This document shows, piece after piece, positions 1 through 7,953 of a DNA stretch of 42,864 nt. The notes beneath the pieces were generated by a model. That model saw only the letters and a program-made list of their open reading frames with translations, was not told where the DNA came from and made no database searches. The DNA is taken from assembly GCA_018812525.1 (NCBI GenBank), contig JAHJDE010000123.1, positions 1 through 42,864 on the forward strand. Reading direction: 5' to 3'. Within the stretch, counting starts at the first letter, position 1. The number at the start of each line of letters is the position of its first letter. The translations under genes and the position numbers were made by a program. The DNA is from Gammaproteobacteria bacterium. GTDB taxonomy: Bacteria > Pseudomonadota > Gammaproteobacteria > Chromatiales > Chromatiaceae.

Positions 1-345
1 AGCCTCGAATACATCCCCGAAAGCCTGGGCAGCGACCCCTGCATCCACGCAGCCTTCGACCAGATCAACGAAGCAGCGATGACAAGGGAAGAGCTGGAGA
101 TCCAACACAAGCGGCACGACTTCATCATCCTGCAACGGGGGGCGCTGGAACTGGCGGAGGCCAAGGGCAAGGAAGCTGGCAGGGCAGAAGGCCGGGCAGA
201 GGGCGAAGTCATTGGTGAAGCCAGGGGCGAACACAGGGCCAAACTGGCCATTGCCCGCAACCTGCTGCCTGTTTTGGACGATGCGGCTATTGCCGCCCTG
301 ACGGGCCTGAGCCTTGAAGAGATCGGGCGGCTCCGGATCGAATAG
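1..345 (+). CDS. Rpn/PD-(D/E)XK transposase-type nuclease, C-terminal part
   Basis: The reading frame is open from the first base, so this is the 3' end of a gene that begins outside the window. An internal ATG lies at 79. The visible part has no catalytic residues. It shows a charged helical tail rich in Lys, Glu, Gly and Arg (repeated GRAEG-type units) and ends with an ALTGLSLEEIGRL segment. That ending is typical of the Rpn family of recombination-promoting nucleases, also annotated as PD-(D/E)XK nuclease family transposases. In that family the nuclease core is N-terminal and the tail resembles DUF4351-like ends. The stop codon lies 12 bp before the convergent stop of the phospholipase D gene. 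The family call rests on tail composition and the closing motif only. Confidence 0.6.
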   Translation, partial: SLEYIPESLGSDPCIHAAFDQINEAAMTREELEIQHKRHDFIILQRGALELAEAKGKEAGRAEGRAEGEVIGEARGEHRAKLAIARNLLPVLDDAAIAALTGLSLEEIGRLRIE

Positions 346-356
346 CGGAAAAAAGG

Positions 357-1904
357 CTACAGCAGCGACTCCACCGGCACCAAGGCGAGAACGGCTACCC
401 AGAGCCGTTGAAGGACATGGGTATCGGGCTCGCGGTTCAGGCGTTTGCCCTTTCCGAGATCCACCCAGTGGAGCTTGCCGCCCTCGCCAAGGTCCACCTG
501 ATAGGCGAATTGCGCCATGTTCGAGTCGAACCGGCGCGTAATTCGCTGGCTCAGGGCCGGCGAATCGATGACGATGCCCAGCTCAGTATTCTCGTAGAGG
601 GAGCGGGGGTCCAGGTTCATGGTGCCCACATAGGTACGCTGCCGGTCGAAGGCGATGATCTTGGCGTGGAGCCTGGCCCGTGGCGGCTCCTTGCGGAACA
701 GCCGGCGAATGCCTTTGCAGCAGGCCGCCCCATTGCCATTGGTCTCGAACTCATGGAGCTTGACCCCCATCGCCAGCAGCGGTTTGCGGTAGCGGGCGTA
801 GTGGGCGTGGACCAGGGAGTGGTCCGTCGAGGCATAGGAGTTGGTCACCAGGGTCACATCGACGCCGCGCCGGCGCAAGCCGTCGAAGAAGGCGACCCCT
901 TCCGGGGTGGGGACCACATAGGGATTGAGTATCCAGAGTTCCCGGCGGGTATCCGCGATGAAGGGGCGCAGCGCGGTCGCGTTCAAAAAGTCACCGCGCT
1001 TCAGGTCCTGGCGGATCTTCTCGGGCGGGTCGGCGACCAGTTCGACCGGCGCCCATTCCAGATCCAGCCGATTGCAGCGGATCTGCTGGGCCAGGGGGAG
1101 GCTTATCAGGAGCCGTTGATAGGCCTCGGGGGGCAACTCATCGTTGATGCCCCTGCCCGCCACATACTGTGCCTCCCCGAGCACCCGCGTCAGCCTGCCC
1201 AATTCGACACTGTGGACACTGTTCCAATACCGGTCGAAGGAGGAGGAGACCATCTGGGCGACAGGCCCGACGCCCAATATCTCGAACTCGCTGAAGATGT
1301 AGTCCACCGGGACGCCGGCGGCCTCGTCCCCCACGTTGCGGCTGCCGACGATGGTGGCCAGGTTGTCGAACACCATCGATTTGTTGTGCATGCGTCGCGA
1401 TACCTCGCCGAATCGGAAGAGGTATTGCCAGGAGCGTGGAACGTCACGCCGGAAGGGATTGAAGGAACGGACCGCGATGTTGGGGTGGCGATCCAGAACG
1501 GACAGCCGCCCCGTGGCGCCGTCCAGGTTGAGGTCATCCAATAGGATTCTGACCCGCACCCCGCGTTCTGCGGCCTCCAGCAGGGATTGGTAGATCAGGG
1601 AGCCCGCCGTGTCGTTCCAGGCGATGTAGTACTGGACATCGATGCTCTTCTCGGCCTTGCGGATCAATTCCAGGCGGGCGGCGAAGGCCTCCTCGCCGCC
1701 GCCAAGGACGGTAAAACCGGACTTGCCCGCGTTGGCCCCGACCCGATCCCGGTACTCCCTATGTAGCAGGCTATCCTGACCGCTGTAGGCATGGGTCGGC
1801 TGCCGCGCCCCGTCGGGGGTGGGCAGGCTCATGCAGCCGCCCAGGAGCAGCAGCAGGCCGGCCTGTATGCCCCGACCTAAGATTTTTGACAGCTTCCAGG
1901 GCAT
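357..1904 (-). CDS. Phospholipase D family lipoprotein, cardiolipin synthase C-like
   Basis: This predicted envelope lipoprotein has two PLD active-site motifs. The first is HNK within MHNKSMVFDN, followed by GSRN. The second is HAK within RLHAKIIAFDR, followed by GTMNLDPRS. These are the paired HKD sites of the PLD superfamily. The overall pattern resembles E. coli ClsC (YmdC), which makes cardiolipin from phosphatidylglycerol and phosphatidylethanolamine. I place the start at 1904 rather than at a possible upstream start at 1994. From 1904 the protein begins MPWKLSKILG, followed by a hydrophobic stretch and a LLGGC lipobox, and it is about 515 aa long. The longer version would bury the signal peptide and overlap the upstream LexA-like gene. 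The family is clear. The substrate is inferred, and other PLD-type transferases or nucleases remain possible. Confidence 0.85.
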   Translation of the reverse strand: MPWKLSKILGRGIQAGLLLLLGGCMSLPTPDGARQPTHAYSGQDSLLHREYRDRVGANAGKSGFTVLGGGEEAFAARLELIRKAEKSIDVQYYIAWNDTAGSLIYQSLLEAAERGVRVRILLDDLNLDGATGRLSVLDRHPNIAVRSFNPFRRDVPRSWQYLFRFGEVSRRMHNKSMVFDNLATIVGSRNVGDEAAGVPVDYIFSEFEILGVGPVAQMVSSSFDRYWNSVHSVELGRLTRVLGEAQYVAGRGINDELPPEAYQRLLISLPLAQQIRCNRLDLEWAPVELVADPPEKIRQDLKRGDFLNATALRPFIADTRRELWILNPYVVPTPEGVAFFDGLRRRGVDVTLVTNSYASTDHSLVHAHYARYRKPLLAMGVKLHEFETNGNGAACCKGIRRLFRKEPPRARLHAKIIAFDRQRTYVGTMNLDPRSLYENTELGIVIDSPALSQRITRRFDSNMAQFAYQVDLGEGGKLHWVDLGKGKRLNREPDTHVLQRLWVAVLALVPVESLL

Positions 1905-1938
1905 GGTTATCTTGATTTCCAATTCTCTCCCCCTGCCT

Positions 1939-2403
1939 CTACTCGGCGGTTCGGATGACCCCGGCGACGATGCCGAGGATTTGCAGATCCTCATGCCGCA
2001 GGTAGATGGGCTCCATGGAGGGGTTGGCCGGTTGCAGACGTATACCCTCAGCCTCGATATAGAAACGCTTGAGGGTCACCTTCTCGCCATTGATCATGGC
2101 GATGACCGACTCCCCGTTCTCCGCCGTCTCACGCTGCTCGACGATGATGATGTCGCCATCCTGGATGTGATCGTCGATCATGGAGTGCCCCCGCACCCGC
2201 AGTGCATAGCAATTCTTGCGCAGCATGTGGCGGGGGACGGTGACGGTCTCCCTCTCATCAGGGATATCCACCGGCTGACCGGCGGTCACATAGCCGAGCA
2301 GGGGGATCTCCACACCCATCTCGGCCGCGACCCCAAGCGGCTCCAGGTCCGGATGCCATGTCTGATGCCGGTGCTTGGGCAGGAGATAGGTCAGGCTGTT
2401 CAT
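1939..2403 (-). CDS. LexA/UmuD-type S24 autoprotease without a DNA-binding domain
   Basis: At 154 aa this is close to UmuD length and shorter than LexA (about 200 aa). It keeps the S24 self-cleavage machinery: a TAGQP Ala-Gly cleavage site after IPLLGYV, a catalytic Ser in RGHSM, and a catalytic Lys in VTLKRF. The first 30 residues contain no winged-helix domain, so it should not bind DNA as LexA does. Known relatives are UmuD (polymerase V subunit, cleaved with RecA help) and LexA/phage repressors. No umuC lies next to it. Downstream on the same strand, after a 34-bp gap, is the PLD gene. The ATG at 2403 has an AGGAAA ribosome-binding site. The upstream region has a 10-bp tandem repeat but no clear CTGT-N8-ACAG SOS box. 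It could be a UmuD homologue, an orphan regulator, or a LexA that has lost its head. Confidence 0.75.
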   Translation of the reverse strand: MNSLTYLLPKHRHQTWHPDLEPLGVAAEMGVEIPLLGYVTAGQPVDIPDERETVTVPRHMLRKNCYALRVRGHSMIDDHIQDGDIIIVEQRETAENGESVIAMINGEKVTLKRFYIEAEGIRLQPANPSMEPIYLRHEDLQILGIVAGVIRTAE

Positions 2404-2467
2404 ATATTTCCTGTAGTAGCGTTAGGCAAACGGCAATAGAATTCCAGGATCAATCGAATTGCTGCTC

Positions 2468-2487
2468 TGTGCAATATTGTGCAATAT
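2468..2487. promoter_or_regulatory. Tandem 10-bp repeat, candidate operator
   Basis: TGTGCAATAT occurs twice head to tail, one helical turn apart, in the 265-bp divergent region between the LexA-like gene and the ygiB-like gene. The junction also forms a near-palindrome around AATATT. The spacing suits cooperative binding on one face of the helix. The binding protein is unknown. Confidence 0.4.
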
Positions 2488-2668
2488 ACCGGGCACCCTA
2501 TTTTGCCGTTCGCCTTACAGGGGTGTTGACTTCAACTTAAAGGTCAGCATCCTAGCATAAGTGGGCCATTCCACGGCAAATCCACCGGTGTTGTCCACCG
2601 GTTTTATCCCTGGGGGACAAACCGCTAGAATGGCCGACCGAACAAATCGATGCCCCGAGGGTAACCCC

Positions 2669-3289
2669 ATGCGACACATCAAAAAGGCTCTCTCCTACTC
2701 CATTGCCGGCAGCCTCGGCCTGAGCGTCATCGCCGCGCTGAACGGCTGCGGCAAACCGAGCCAGCCTCCCCAGGAGCAGGGCTCCCTCGCCGAGCTGAGC
2801 GGCGAACAGCAGCAACAGAATCTCTTTCTGGTCATCGAGCAGACCGGCACCTCGCCGGACACCTATAAATTGCTGGAGAAACACCCCACCACAGGGCCGA
2901 CCCGCGCTATCCTGCGGGAGATGAACGGTACCGAGCGCTCCCTGACCTCGGAGGAGCTGAAGAAGATCGCCGAGCAGGAGGCCGCCAAGGTCGAGGCAGG
3001 TACCTCACGACTGACCCAGGACACCAGCATGCACTCGGGCGGCCTCTCCCTGGGCGAGACCATCCTGGCCGCGGCGGCCGGTTCCCTGATCGGCGGCATG
3101 CTGGCCAACAAGCTGATGGGCAACCGCAACTACCAGCAGACCCAACAGCGCTACGGCGGCGGCCGTCCCGCCACCACAGTCTCCCGCCCCGCCAGCGGTA
3201 CGACGACCGGCGCCAACAAGCCCCGCTCCGGCTTCTTCGGCGGCAGTTCGGCCAACCGTTCCTCCAGCTCCAGCGCCTTCGGAGGCTGA
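2669..3289 (+). CDS. YgiB-like DUF1190 family lipoprotein
   Basis: The protein has 206 aa. It starts MRHIKKALSY, followed by a hydrophobic segment ending LNGCG, which reads as a lipoprotein signal with Cys as the acylated residue. The middle is Gln- and Glu-rich. A glycine/alanine-rich hydrophobic stretch (LAAAAGSLIGGMLANKLMG, about residues 127-145) follows. The tail is rich in Ser, Gly and Arg and ends SSSSSAFGG. This tail and the following ygiC-like gene match the E. coli ygiB-ygiC arrangement (DUF1190 lipoprotein plus glutathionylspermidine-synthase-like protein), whose function is poorly known. I choose the ATG at 2669 because GAGG lies just upstream and the signal peptide begins there, although the frame extends to 2561. 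The stop is 3 bp before the next start, so the two genes are probably co-translated. Confidence 0.65.
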   Translation: MRHIKKALSYSIAGSLGLSVIAALNGCGKPSQPPQEQGSLAELSGEQQQQNLFLVIEQTGTSPDTYKLLEKHPTTGPTRAILREMNGTERSLTSEELKKIAEQEAAKVEAGTSRLTQDTSMHSGGLSLGETILAAAAGSLIGGMLANKLMGNRNYQQTQQRYGGGRPATTVSRPASGTTTGANKPRSGFFGGSSANRSSSSSAFGG

Positions 3290-3292
3290 GTC

Positions 3293-4471
3293 ATGATCGA
3301 AACAGTCCCAGTCAAGCCCCTGGACAAGGCCCTCATGGAAGAGATCGGCATGGCCTGGCATACCGACCGGGACGGCAGCGATTACATCGTCCCCGAACTG
3401 GTCCAGGTCAGCGAGGATGAGGCGGAGGCCTACTACGCGGCCGCCAACGATCTCTATGAGATGTACTTGGAGGCCGCCGGCCAGGTCATCGACAACCGGC
3501 TCTATTATGAACTGGGCATCCCTTCCAACCTGGTCGGCCTGATCGAGCAGAGCTGGAAGGAAGAACATCTCCATCTCTATGGCCGCTTCGACCTGGCCGG
3601 CGGCCTGGACGGGCTGCCCATCAAGCTGATCGAGTTCAACGCCGATACCCCCACCAGCCTGTTCGAGACCTCCATCATCCAGTGGGCGCTGCTTAAGGCC
3701 AACGGCATGGACGAGACCCGGCAGTTCAACAACCTGCACGAGATGCTGGGGGAGAACTTCCGCCGCCTGATCACCGGAGGGGACGAAGAGGCCGATTTCA
3801 GCGCCGCCTATCGCGGGGAGAAGCTGCTGTTCTCCAGCATGCACGACCACCCGGAGGACGAGCGCACCCTGCGCTATCTGCAAAACGTCGCCCATGACGC
3901 CGGCTTCTATACCGACTTCTGCTACCTGAACGAGGCCGGCTTTCTGGAGCAGGAGGGGGTCTTTAACAAGGACCATCAGCGGGCCGACTTCTGGTTCAAG
4001 CTCTATCCCTGGGAGGATATCGCCGCCGAGGAGCTGGAACTGACCCGCATCCTTGAACGGATTCAGGACAGCGGGGTGACCCGGTTCCTCAACCCGGCCT
4101 ATACCCTGCTTTTCCAGAGCAAGGGCATGCTGAAGGTACTTTGGGAGCTCTTCCCCGACTCCCCCTATCTGCTTCGGGCGGGTTTCGAGCCGCTACCGGG
4201 CCTGGCCCAGGTGGAAAAAAAGCTGTTCGGGCGAGAGGGGGCCAACACAGCCATCCTGGACGCCGCCGGCCAGGTCATCCAGAGCACCGGTGGTCCCTAC
4301 CAGCACCACAAGAGCCTTTATCAGGAACGCGCTGCCCTGCCGCAAGACGCCGCCGGTCAGCATTATCAGGCCGGGGTATTCCATGTCGGCGAGGCCTGTG
4401 GCCTCGGCTTCCGCCGTGGCGGTGCCATCCTGGACAACGGCAGCAAGTTCGTCGGCCACCGGGTAGTCTGA
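3293..4471 (+). CDS. ygiC: Glutathionylspermidine synthase-like ATP-grasp protein (YgiC family)
   Basis: At 392 aa this matches the usual length of YgiC/YjfC proteins, which resemble the C-terminal synthetase domain of glutathionylspermidine synthase. Diagnostic stretches are LIEFNADTPTSLFE near residue 107, LLFSSMHDHPEDERTLRYL in the middle, and NTAILDAAGQVIQSTGGPYQ followed by YQAGVFHVGEACGLGFRRG near the end. Known relatives are ATP-dependent C-N ligases with an ATP-grasp fold. The E. coli paralogues are said not to make glutathionylspermidine, so a peptide-ligase role on an unknown substrate is the safer view. A GGAGG ribosome-binding site lies at the end of the ygiB-like gene. The pairing with a lipoprotein suggests a cell-envelope role. 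Confidence 0.85.
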   Translation: MIETVPVKPLDKALMEEIGMAWHTDRDGSDYIVPELVQVSEDEAEAYYAAANDLYEMYLEAAGQVIDNRLYYELGIPSNLVGLIEQSWKEEHLHLYGRFDLAGGLDGLPIKLIEFNADTPTSLFETSIIQWALLKANGMDETRQFNNLHEMLGENFRRLITGGDEEADFSAAYRGEKLLFSSMHDHPEDERTLRYLQNVAHDAGFYTDFCYLNEAGFLEQEGVFNKDHQRADFWFKLYPWEDIAAEELELTRILERIQDSGVTRFLNPAYTLLFQSKGMLKVLWELFPDSPYLLRAGFEPLPGLAQVEKKLFGREGANTAILDAAGQVIQSTGGPYQHHKSLYQERAALPQDAAGQHYQAGVFHVGEACGLGFRRGGAILDNGSKFVGHRVV

Positions 4472-4635
4472 GAGTTTGCGAAAAAATCCCTTCCCTGCCC
4501 CGGTCAGGCGTAGCAGCGCTACGTCGTGGATTTTGCGAGTGATTCGGCCAAATGTAGCCTGAAGACGAGATGCAAGATGTTCAAGTTGTTCCCTTACGGG
4601 CCCTTACTGTGAAAGTCGCGAAGCGCGCGTTTGCC

Positions 4636-4658
4636 CCCTCCCCCATTTGGGGGGAGGG
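4636..4658. repeat. G/C-tract hairpin downstream of the ygiC-like gene
   Basis: CCCTCCCCCA pairs with TGGGGGGAGGG across a 2-nt spacer with one bulge. It is followed by another G-rich run rather than a T-tract. It could slow RNA polymerase, but it is not a classical intrinsic terminator. It lies in the 371-bp gap between 4471 and 4843, which otherwise holds the tandem repeat and REP-like hairpin listed next and no credible gene. Confidence 0.4.
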
Positions 4659-4690
4659 TTGGGGAGGGGGAGCGATCAGGCCTGTCCTGA

Positions 4691-4735
4691 GCGGAGTCGA
4701 AGGAAGCGGAGTCGAAGGACGCGCAGTCGAAGGGG
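4691..4735. repeat. Three tandem 15-bp units
   Basis: The unit is close to GCGGAGTCGAAGGAA and repeats at 4691, 4706 and 4721 with one to three changes per copy. No reading frame around it looks like a gene. Confidence 0.7.
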
Positions 4736-4791
4736 GAGAGGCGGCCTTTCCATCCTTTGGTCCATAACCGGCGCATCCTTGCGCCATTTCT

Positions 4792-4825
4792 CATCATCCG
4801 GGGTGGCTCGACCCGCCCCATGATC
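4792..4825. repeat. REP-like hairpin, family A copy 1
   Basis: This 34-bp imperfect palindrome has arms CATCATCCGGGG and GCCCCATGATC. A second copy of the same length lies at 28689-28722 and differs only at three positions in the loop side. It sits between ygiC-like and DUF3422 genes. Short dispersed palindromes in intergenic DNA are typical of REP elements. Confidence 0.7.
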
Positions 4826-4842
4826 GTTAGACTGAACACACC

Positions 4843-6195
4843 ATGTCATCGGTAGAACCGGCCGAAAAGAAACACGCCATGTCCGCCATCGCCGCCAGGG
4901 TCCACCGGGAACTGCACGAGCGGCCGCCCCTGGATGTGCAGCCCTTTGCCCATGTCCATCATGTGGCCTATCTCCTCTCCGAACAGGATGAGGATCGCAG
5001 GCGGGCACGGGCACACAGGGCAGAGCTGTTTCAGGCCCTGGGCATCCCTGAGGATCAGACGCGCCTGGGCGAGCGTCATGCGGTCGGGGAGAAACGCTAC
5101 GTCAACGGGGATATTCTCCGCATCACCTGGGAGTTTCACTCCGAGTTCGTCAGCTACACCTTTACCCACATGGCCGCAGCTAAACGTAGCCTGGGTTTCG
5201 GTCCCCTCATGCTGCCTGAGGCGCTGCCGGATACGGAGCCGGAGTGGGAGCGCATCCTGGCCATCGACCTGTTGGTTACCACCTGGTCCCGTCTGGGGGA
5301 GAAGGAGCGCCGTCACCTCTTCGGTGATCAGATGCTCTATGGAAGTCAGATCCAGGGCGGCAAGGGGCAGGCCTGGACCAGCTTTCGCCTGGACCGGTCG
5401 GGTTGGGAGCACTATCTGATCCTGGCGGGCGAGATGACCCCGATCCAACTGGGGCGGCAGGTCAAGCGCCTGGTGGAACTGGAAAACTACTACCACCTGA
5501 TCCTCATGCCCCTGGACGAATTCCGTGCCCAGGCAGCCGAACTCAGGGATCTGGAGGTGGCGTTCGCCCACAAGACCCGAGAGATGTTCAGCGCCCTGGT
5601 GGATGCGCCACCGGAGGAGGAACGCCGCTGGCTCTCACTGCTGACCGAGCACAGTGCACAGGTAACGCGCCTCAAAGAGGTAATGCGCTATCGGCTGGGG
5701 GCGGCACGTTCCTACCATGAACTCTTCCACCGCCAACTCAAAAACATGAACGAAAGCCGGCTGGAGGAGGGCAACCAGTCGCTCAGCAGCTTTCTGATCG
5801 GCCGAGTGGACCCGGCCGTGCGCGGTTACATGAATTTCAATGAACGACTCGACTCCCTCTCCCGAGGTCTGGACCGTGCCAGCAACATGCTGCGCACCCG
5901 GTTGGAAATGTCCGTGCAAAAGCTGAATCTCGACCTGCTGGAAGGGATGGCCCGCCAGGGGCGCCAGCAACTCATGCTACAGACGACCGTCGAGGGACTC
6001 TCGGTCATTGTCCTTTCCTACTACCTCACCGGTCTGTTTGGCTACCTCGTCAAGGCCATGGACAAACTGGGTTGGCTGGCGGGAGACCCGAGCGTATGGC
6101 AGGGAGGGATGCTGCCCCTGGCCATAGGCATAGCCATTGCCATCAACGCCTATGTGCATCGGCGGGTGCATCGGTCGGAAAACAAGGGTCATTGA
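4843..6195 (+). CDS. DUF3422 family membrane-anchored protein
   Basis: The protein has 450 aa and opens with the family signature RVHRELHERPPLD and FAHVHHVAYL (residues 20-45). A long soluble, mainly helical region follows. Two membrane segments lie near the C terminus (about residues 385-410 and 423-442), before a basic tail. DUF3422 proteins are widespread in proteobacteria and have no assigned function. The arrangement suggests a large cytoplasmic domain tethered to the inner membrane. The start is at 4843 or at a second in-frame ATG at 4879, since the region before RVHREL is poorly conserved. The stop overlaps the convergent small gene at 6189 by 7 bp. Confidence 0.85.
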   Translation: MSSVEPAEKKHAMSAIAARVHRELHERPPLDVQPFAHVHHVAYLLSEQDEDRRRARAHRAELFQALGIPEDQTRLGERHAVGEKRYVNGDILRITWEFHSEFVSYTFTHMAAAKRSLGFGPLMLPEALPDTEPEWERILAIDLLVTTWSRLGEKERRHLFGDQMLYGSQIQGGKGQAWTSFRLDRSGWEHYLILAGEMTPIQLGRQVKRLVELENYYHLILMPLDEFRAQAAELRDLEVAFAHKTREMFSALVDAPPEEERRWLSLLTEHSAQVTRLKEVMRYRLGAARSYHELFHRQLKNMNESRLEEGNQSLSSFLIGRVDPAVRGYMNFNERLDSLSRGLDRASNMLRTRLEMSVQKLNLDLLEGMARQGRQQLMLQTTVEGLSVIVLSYYLTGLFGYLVKAMDKLGWLAGDPSVWQGGMLPLAIGIAIAINAYVHRRVHRSENKGH

Positions 6196-6440
6196 GCTTC
6201 AGGGTCTGGAAAATGCCTCAACGCCGTGTCCCTGTCGGCCTCAAGCTGCGTCCAGTCGGGGCATTGATACATCCGGAGATTCGCTTCATCGATATCGGCG
6301 CGGTCGAAGGCAATGAAAATGGGCCGGAAGGCGGATCGATAGCAATAATTGCGGAAGCTACCCAGTTCGTCATCCCGCTTGATACGCCGGTAGATTTCCA
6401 GAACGAGTTCTGTGTCGGTAATCTGTGATAGATCAGTCAT
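6189..6440 (-). CDS. Small hypothetical protein
   Basis: An 83-aa acidic, soluble protein starting MTDLSQITDTELVLEIYRRI. I do not recognise a family. The ATG at 6440 is preceded by AAGAGGTC at good spacing. The frame could start further up at 6494, but those codons lie inside the large palindrome at 6466-6538, so the longer version is unlikely. It is convergent with the DUF3422 gene and overlaps its last codons by 7 bp. No membrane segment is seen, and there are only two Cys residues. Confidence 0.55.
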   Translation of the reverse strand: MTDLSQITDTELVLEIYRRIKRDDELGSFRNYCYRSAFRPIFIAFDRADIDEANLRMYQCPDWTQLEADRDTALRHFPDPEAQ

Positions 6441-6465
6441 GGACGCGACCTCTTTTGGTAACCCC

Positions 6466-6538
6466 GAATTACGGTGACACTTTACTAAATACACTTAATT
6501 AGTAATTAAGTGTATTTAGTAAAGTGTCACCGTAATTC
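6466..6538. repeat. Perfect 73-bp palindrome (36-bp arms, 1-nt centre)
   Basis: Both arms are identical inverted copies, from GAATTACGGTGACAC at the outer edge to CACTTAATTA at the centre, around a single G at 6502. The sequence is AT-rich compared with its surroundings. It lies between the end of the rnf operon and the small hypothetical gene on the same strand. It could be a mobile palindromic element or two element ends joined head to head. As RNA it would form a very stable hairpin that could end or process the rnf transcript. Confidence 0.9.
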
Positions 6539-6563
6539 AAACGGCACTTCCCTGTACCACTCC

Positions 6564-6713
6564 TCACTGCCGTTTCGAACAGCTCCCGTTCTTGCAAGCC
6601 CCGCAGCCGGGCTGGAACTCCCGGCCGGGGTTGACTTTTTTCAGCCAGATTTGGAAGGCGACCCAACTACCGAGGAGGGCGGCGAATCCGAGCAGGGCGA
6701 GTAAATGGCTCAT
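6564..6713 (-). CDS. Small Cys-rich single-pass membrane protein of the rnf operon
   Basis: A 49-aa protein. One membrane helix (about residues 3-24, LLALLGFAALLGSWVAFQIW) is followed by a short tail with a CGACKNGSC motif (C-x2-C-x4-C), probably cytoplasmic. The ATG at 6713 lies 10 bp after the rnfA stop and has GAGGA upstream, so it should be translated from the rnf message. Layout and context recall NqrM (DUF539), a small membrane protein with Cys residues needed to mature Na+-NQR. RnfA and RnfE are homologues of NqrE and NqrD, whose shared metal centre depends on NqrM. A similar iron-delivery role here is inference. FeoB-associated Cys-rich proteins are an alternative comparison. Confidence 0.65.
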   Translation of the reverse strand: MSHLLALLGFAALLGSWVAFQIWLKKVNPGREFQPGCGACKNGSCSKRQ

Positions 6714-6723
6714 TGCGTTTTCC

Positions 6724-7305
6724 TCAGCCGGCGCTAAACAGACCGGCGAAGCCCATGAAGGCCATGGAGAGGATGCCGGCAACGATCAGGTTCATTGCAG
6801 TGCCCTGGACTAGGTCCGGCACATCCTTGGTCTTTTCGATCTCCTCGCGGATACCGGCCATGAGTATCAGGGCCAGGGTGAATCCGGCACCGGCACCCAG
6901 GGCGAAGGTCAGGCCTTCCAGGAAGCCATAGCCCCGGTTGGTGGCGAAGATGGCCAGACCCAGGATGGCACAGTTGGTGGTAATCAGGGGCAGATAGATC
7001 CCCAGGGCCTTGAACAGGGCGGGGCTGAGCTTCTTGATCGCCATCTCAATGAACTGCACGGTGCTGGCAATGACGACGATGAAGCTGATCAGGCGCAGAT
7101 AGGGGGCATGGATCAACACATAGGTATTGAGGAACCAGGCGCAGATGGCGGTGATCACCATGACGAAGGTGGTGGCCATGCCCAGGCGTAAAGAGGTCTC
7201 CAATCGCCCCGACACCCCCAGGAAGGGGCAGAGCCCGAGGAAGTAGGCCAGCACGAAATTGTTGACCAGCAGGGCGCTGACAAAGATCCAGATCAGATTA
7301 TCCAT
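6724..7305 (-). CDS. rnfA: Rnf complex subunit RnfA
   Basis: A 193-aa integral membrane subunit of the ion-translocating ferredoxin:NAD+ oxidoreductase, with about six hydrophobic helices. Conserved Cys residues appear in LGLCPFLG (C26) and ITTNCAIL (C112). In the Rnf/NQR family these Cys residues, with those of the partner RnfE, hold an iron-sulfur centre inside the membrane. The length is usual for RnfA. The start codon directly follows the rnfE stop with no gap. It is the last canonical rnf gene here and is followed by the 49-aa Cys-rich protein. Confidence 0.95.
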   Translation of the reverse strand: MDNLIWIFVSALLVNNFVLAYFLGLCPFLGVSGRLETSLRLGMATTFVMVITAICAWFLNTYVLIHAPYLRLISFIVVIASTVQFIEMAIKKLSPALFKALGIYLPLITTNCAILGLAIFATNRGYGFLEGLTFALGAGAGFTLALILMAGIREEIEKTKDVPDLVQGTAMNLIVAGILSMAFMGFAGLFSAG

Positions 7306-7953
7306 TTAGAGGCCCTCCCGCTCGGTGGCCACCTGTTGCAAAAACTCGCCGCGTTTCTTTGTCACCCAGTTGAAGAAGAGCAGGATCAGGCCCAGGGTGA
7401 GGAAACCGCCCGGCGGCAGGATCATGGTGACCCAGGGTTCGAAGCCCTTGCCGAACAGGGGGATGTCGAACAGGGTTCCTGTGCCCAGGATCTCACGCAC
7501 CGAGCCCAGGGCCAGCATGGCGAACAGGAAGCCGCCCGCCATGCCCACGGCATCCAACACAGCGTACTTCACCGGGAAGCGGGAGGCGAAGGCCTCCTGA
7601 CGTCCGAGGATCATGCAGTTGACCACGATCAGGGGGATGAAGGCCCCGAGCTGCTTGTGGGCCGCCGGCAAGGTCGCCAGGATCGTGTAGTCCGCCAGGG
7701 TCACGAAGGTGGCGATGATGACGATGTAGAGGGAGATGCGCACCTGGCGAGGGATCCAGTGTTGCAGCGAGGAGATCATGAAGCTGGAGGCCACCAGCAC
7801 GAAGAAGGTGGCCACTCCCATGACCACCGCGTTCATGGCCGAGTTGGTCACCGCCAGCATGGGACACATACCCAGCACCTGCACAAAGACGGGGTTCTCG
7901 CGCCAGATGCCCTTCACGAATTCCTGATACCCGTCCAGCTCTTTCTGTTTCAT
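7306..7953 (-). CDS. rnfE: Rnf complex subunit RnfE
   Basis: A 215-aa membrane subunit homologous to RnfA and NqrD. It carries LGMCPMLAVTN (C30) and VNCMILGRQEAFASR (C113), the matching half of the intramembrane iron-sulfur site, with about six membrane helices. It overlaps rnfG by 4 bp (ATGA) and abuts rnfA. This points to tight translational coupling. Confidence 0.95.
   Translation of the reverse strand: MKQKELDGYQEFVKGIWRENPVFVQVLGMCPMLAVTNSAMNAVVMGVATFFVLVASSFMISSLQHWIPRQVRISLYIVIIATFVTLADYTILATLPAAHKQLGAFIPLIVVNCMILGRQEAFASRFPVKYAVLDAVGMAGGFLFAMLALGSVREILGTGTLFDIPLFGKGFEPWVTMILPPGGFLTLGLILLFFNWVTKKRGEFLQQVATEREGL

Noticed and set aside
408-1544. Long plus-strand reading frame across the phospholipase D gene
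   Set aside because: It is antisense to a gene with clear catalytic motifs and has no recognisable domain; long antisense frames are common at this GC content.
4570-4839. Short frames on both strands in the 4472-4842 gap
   Set aside because: They run through tandem and palindromic repeats and have low-complexity translations.
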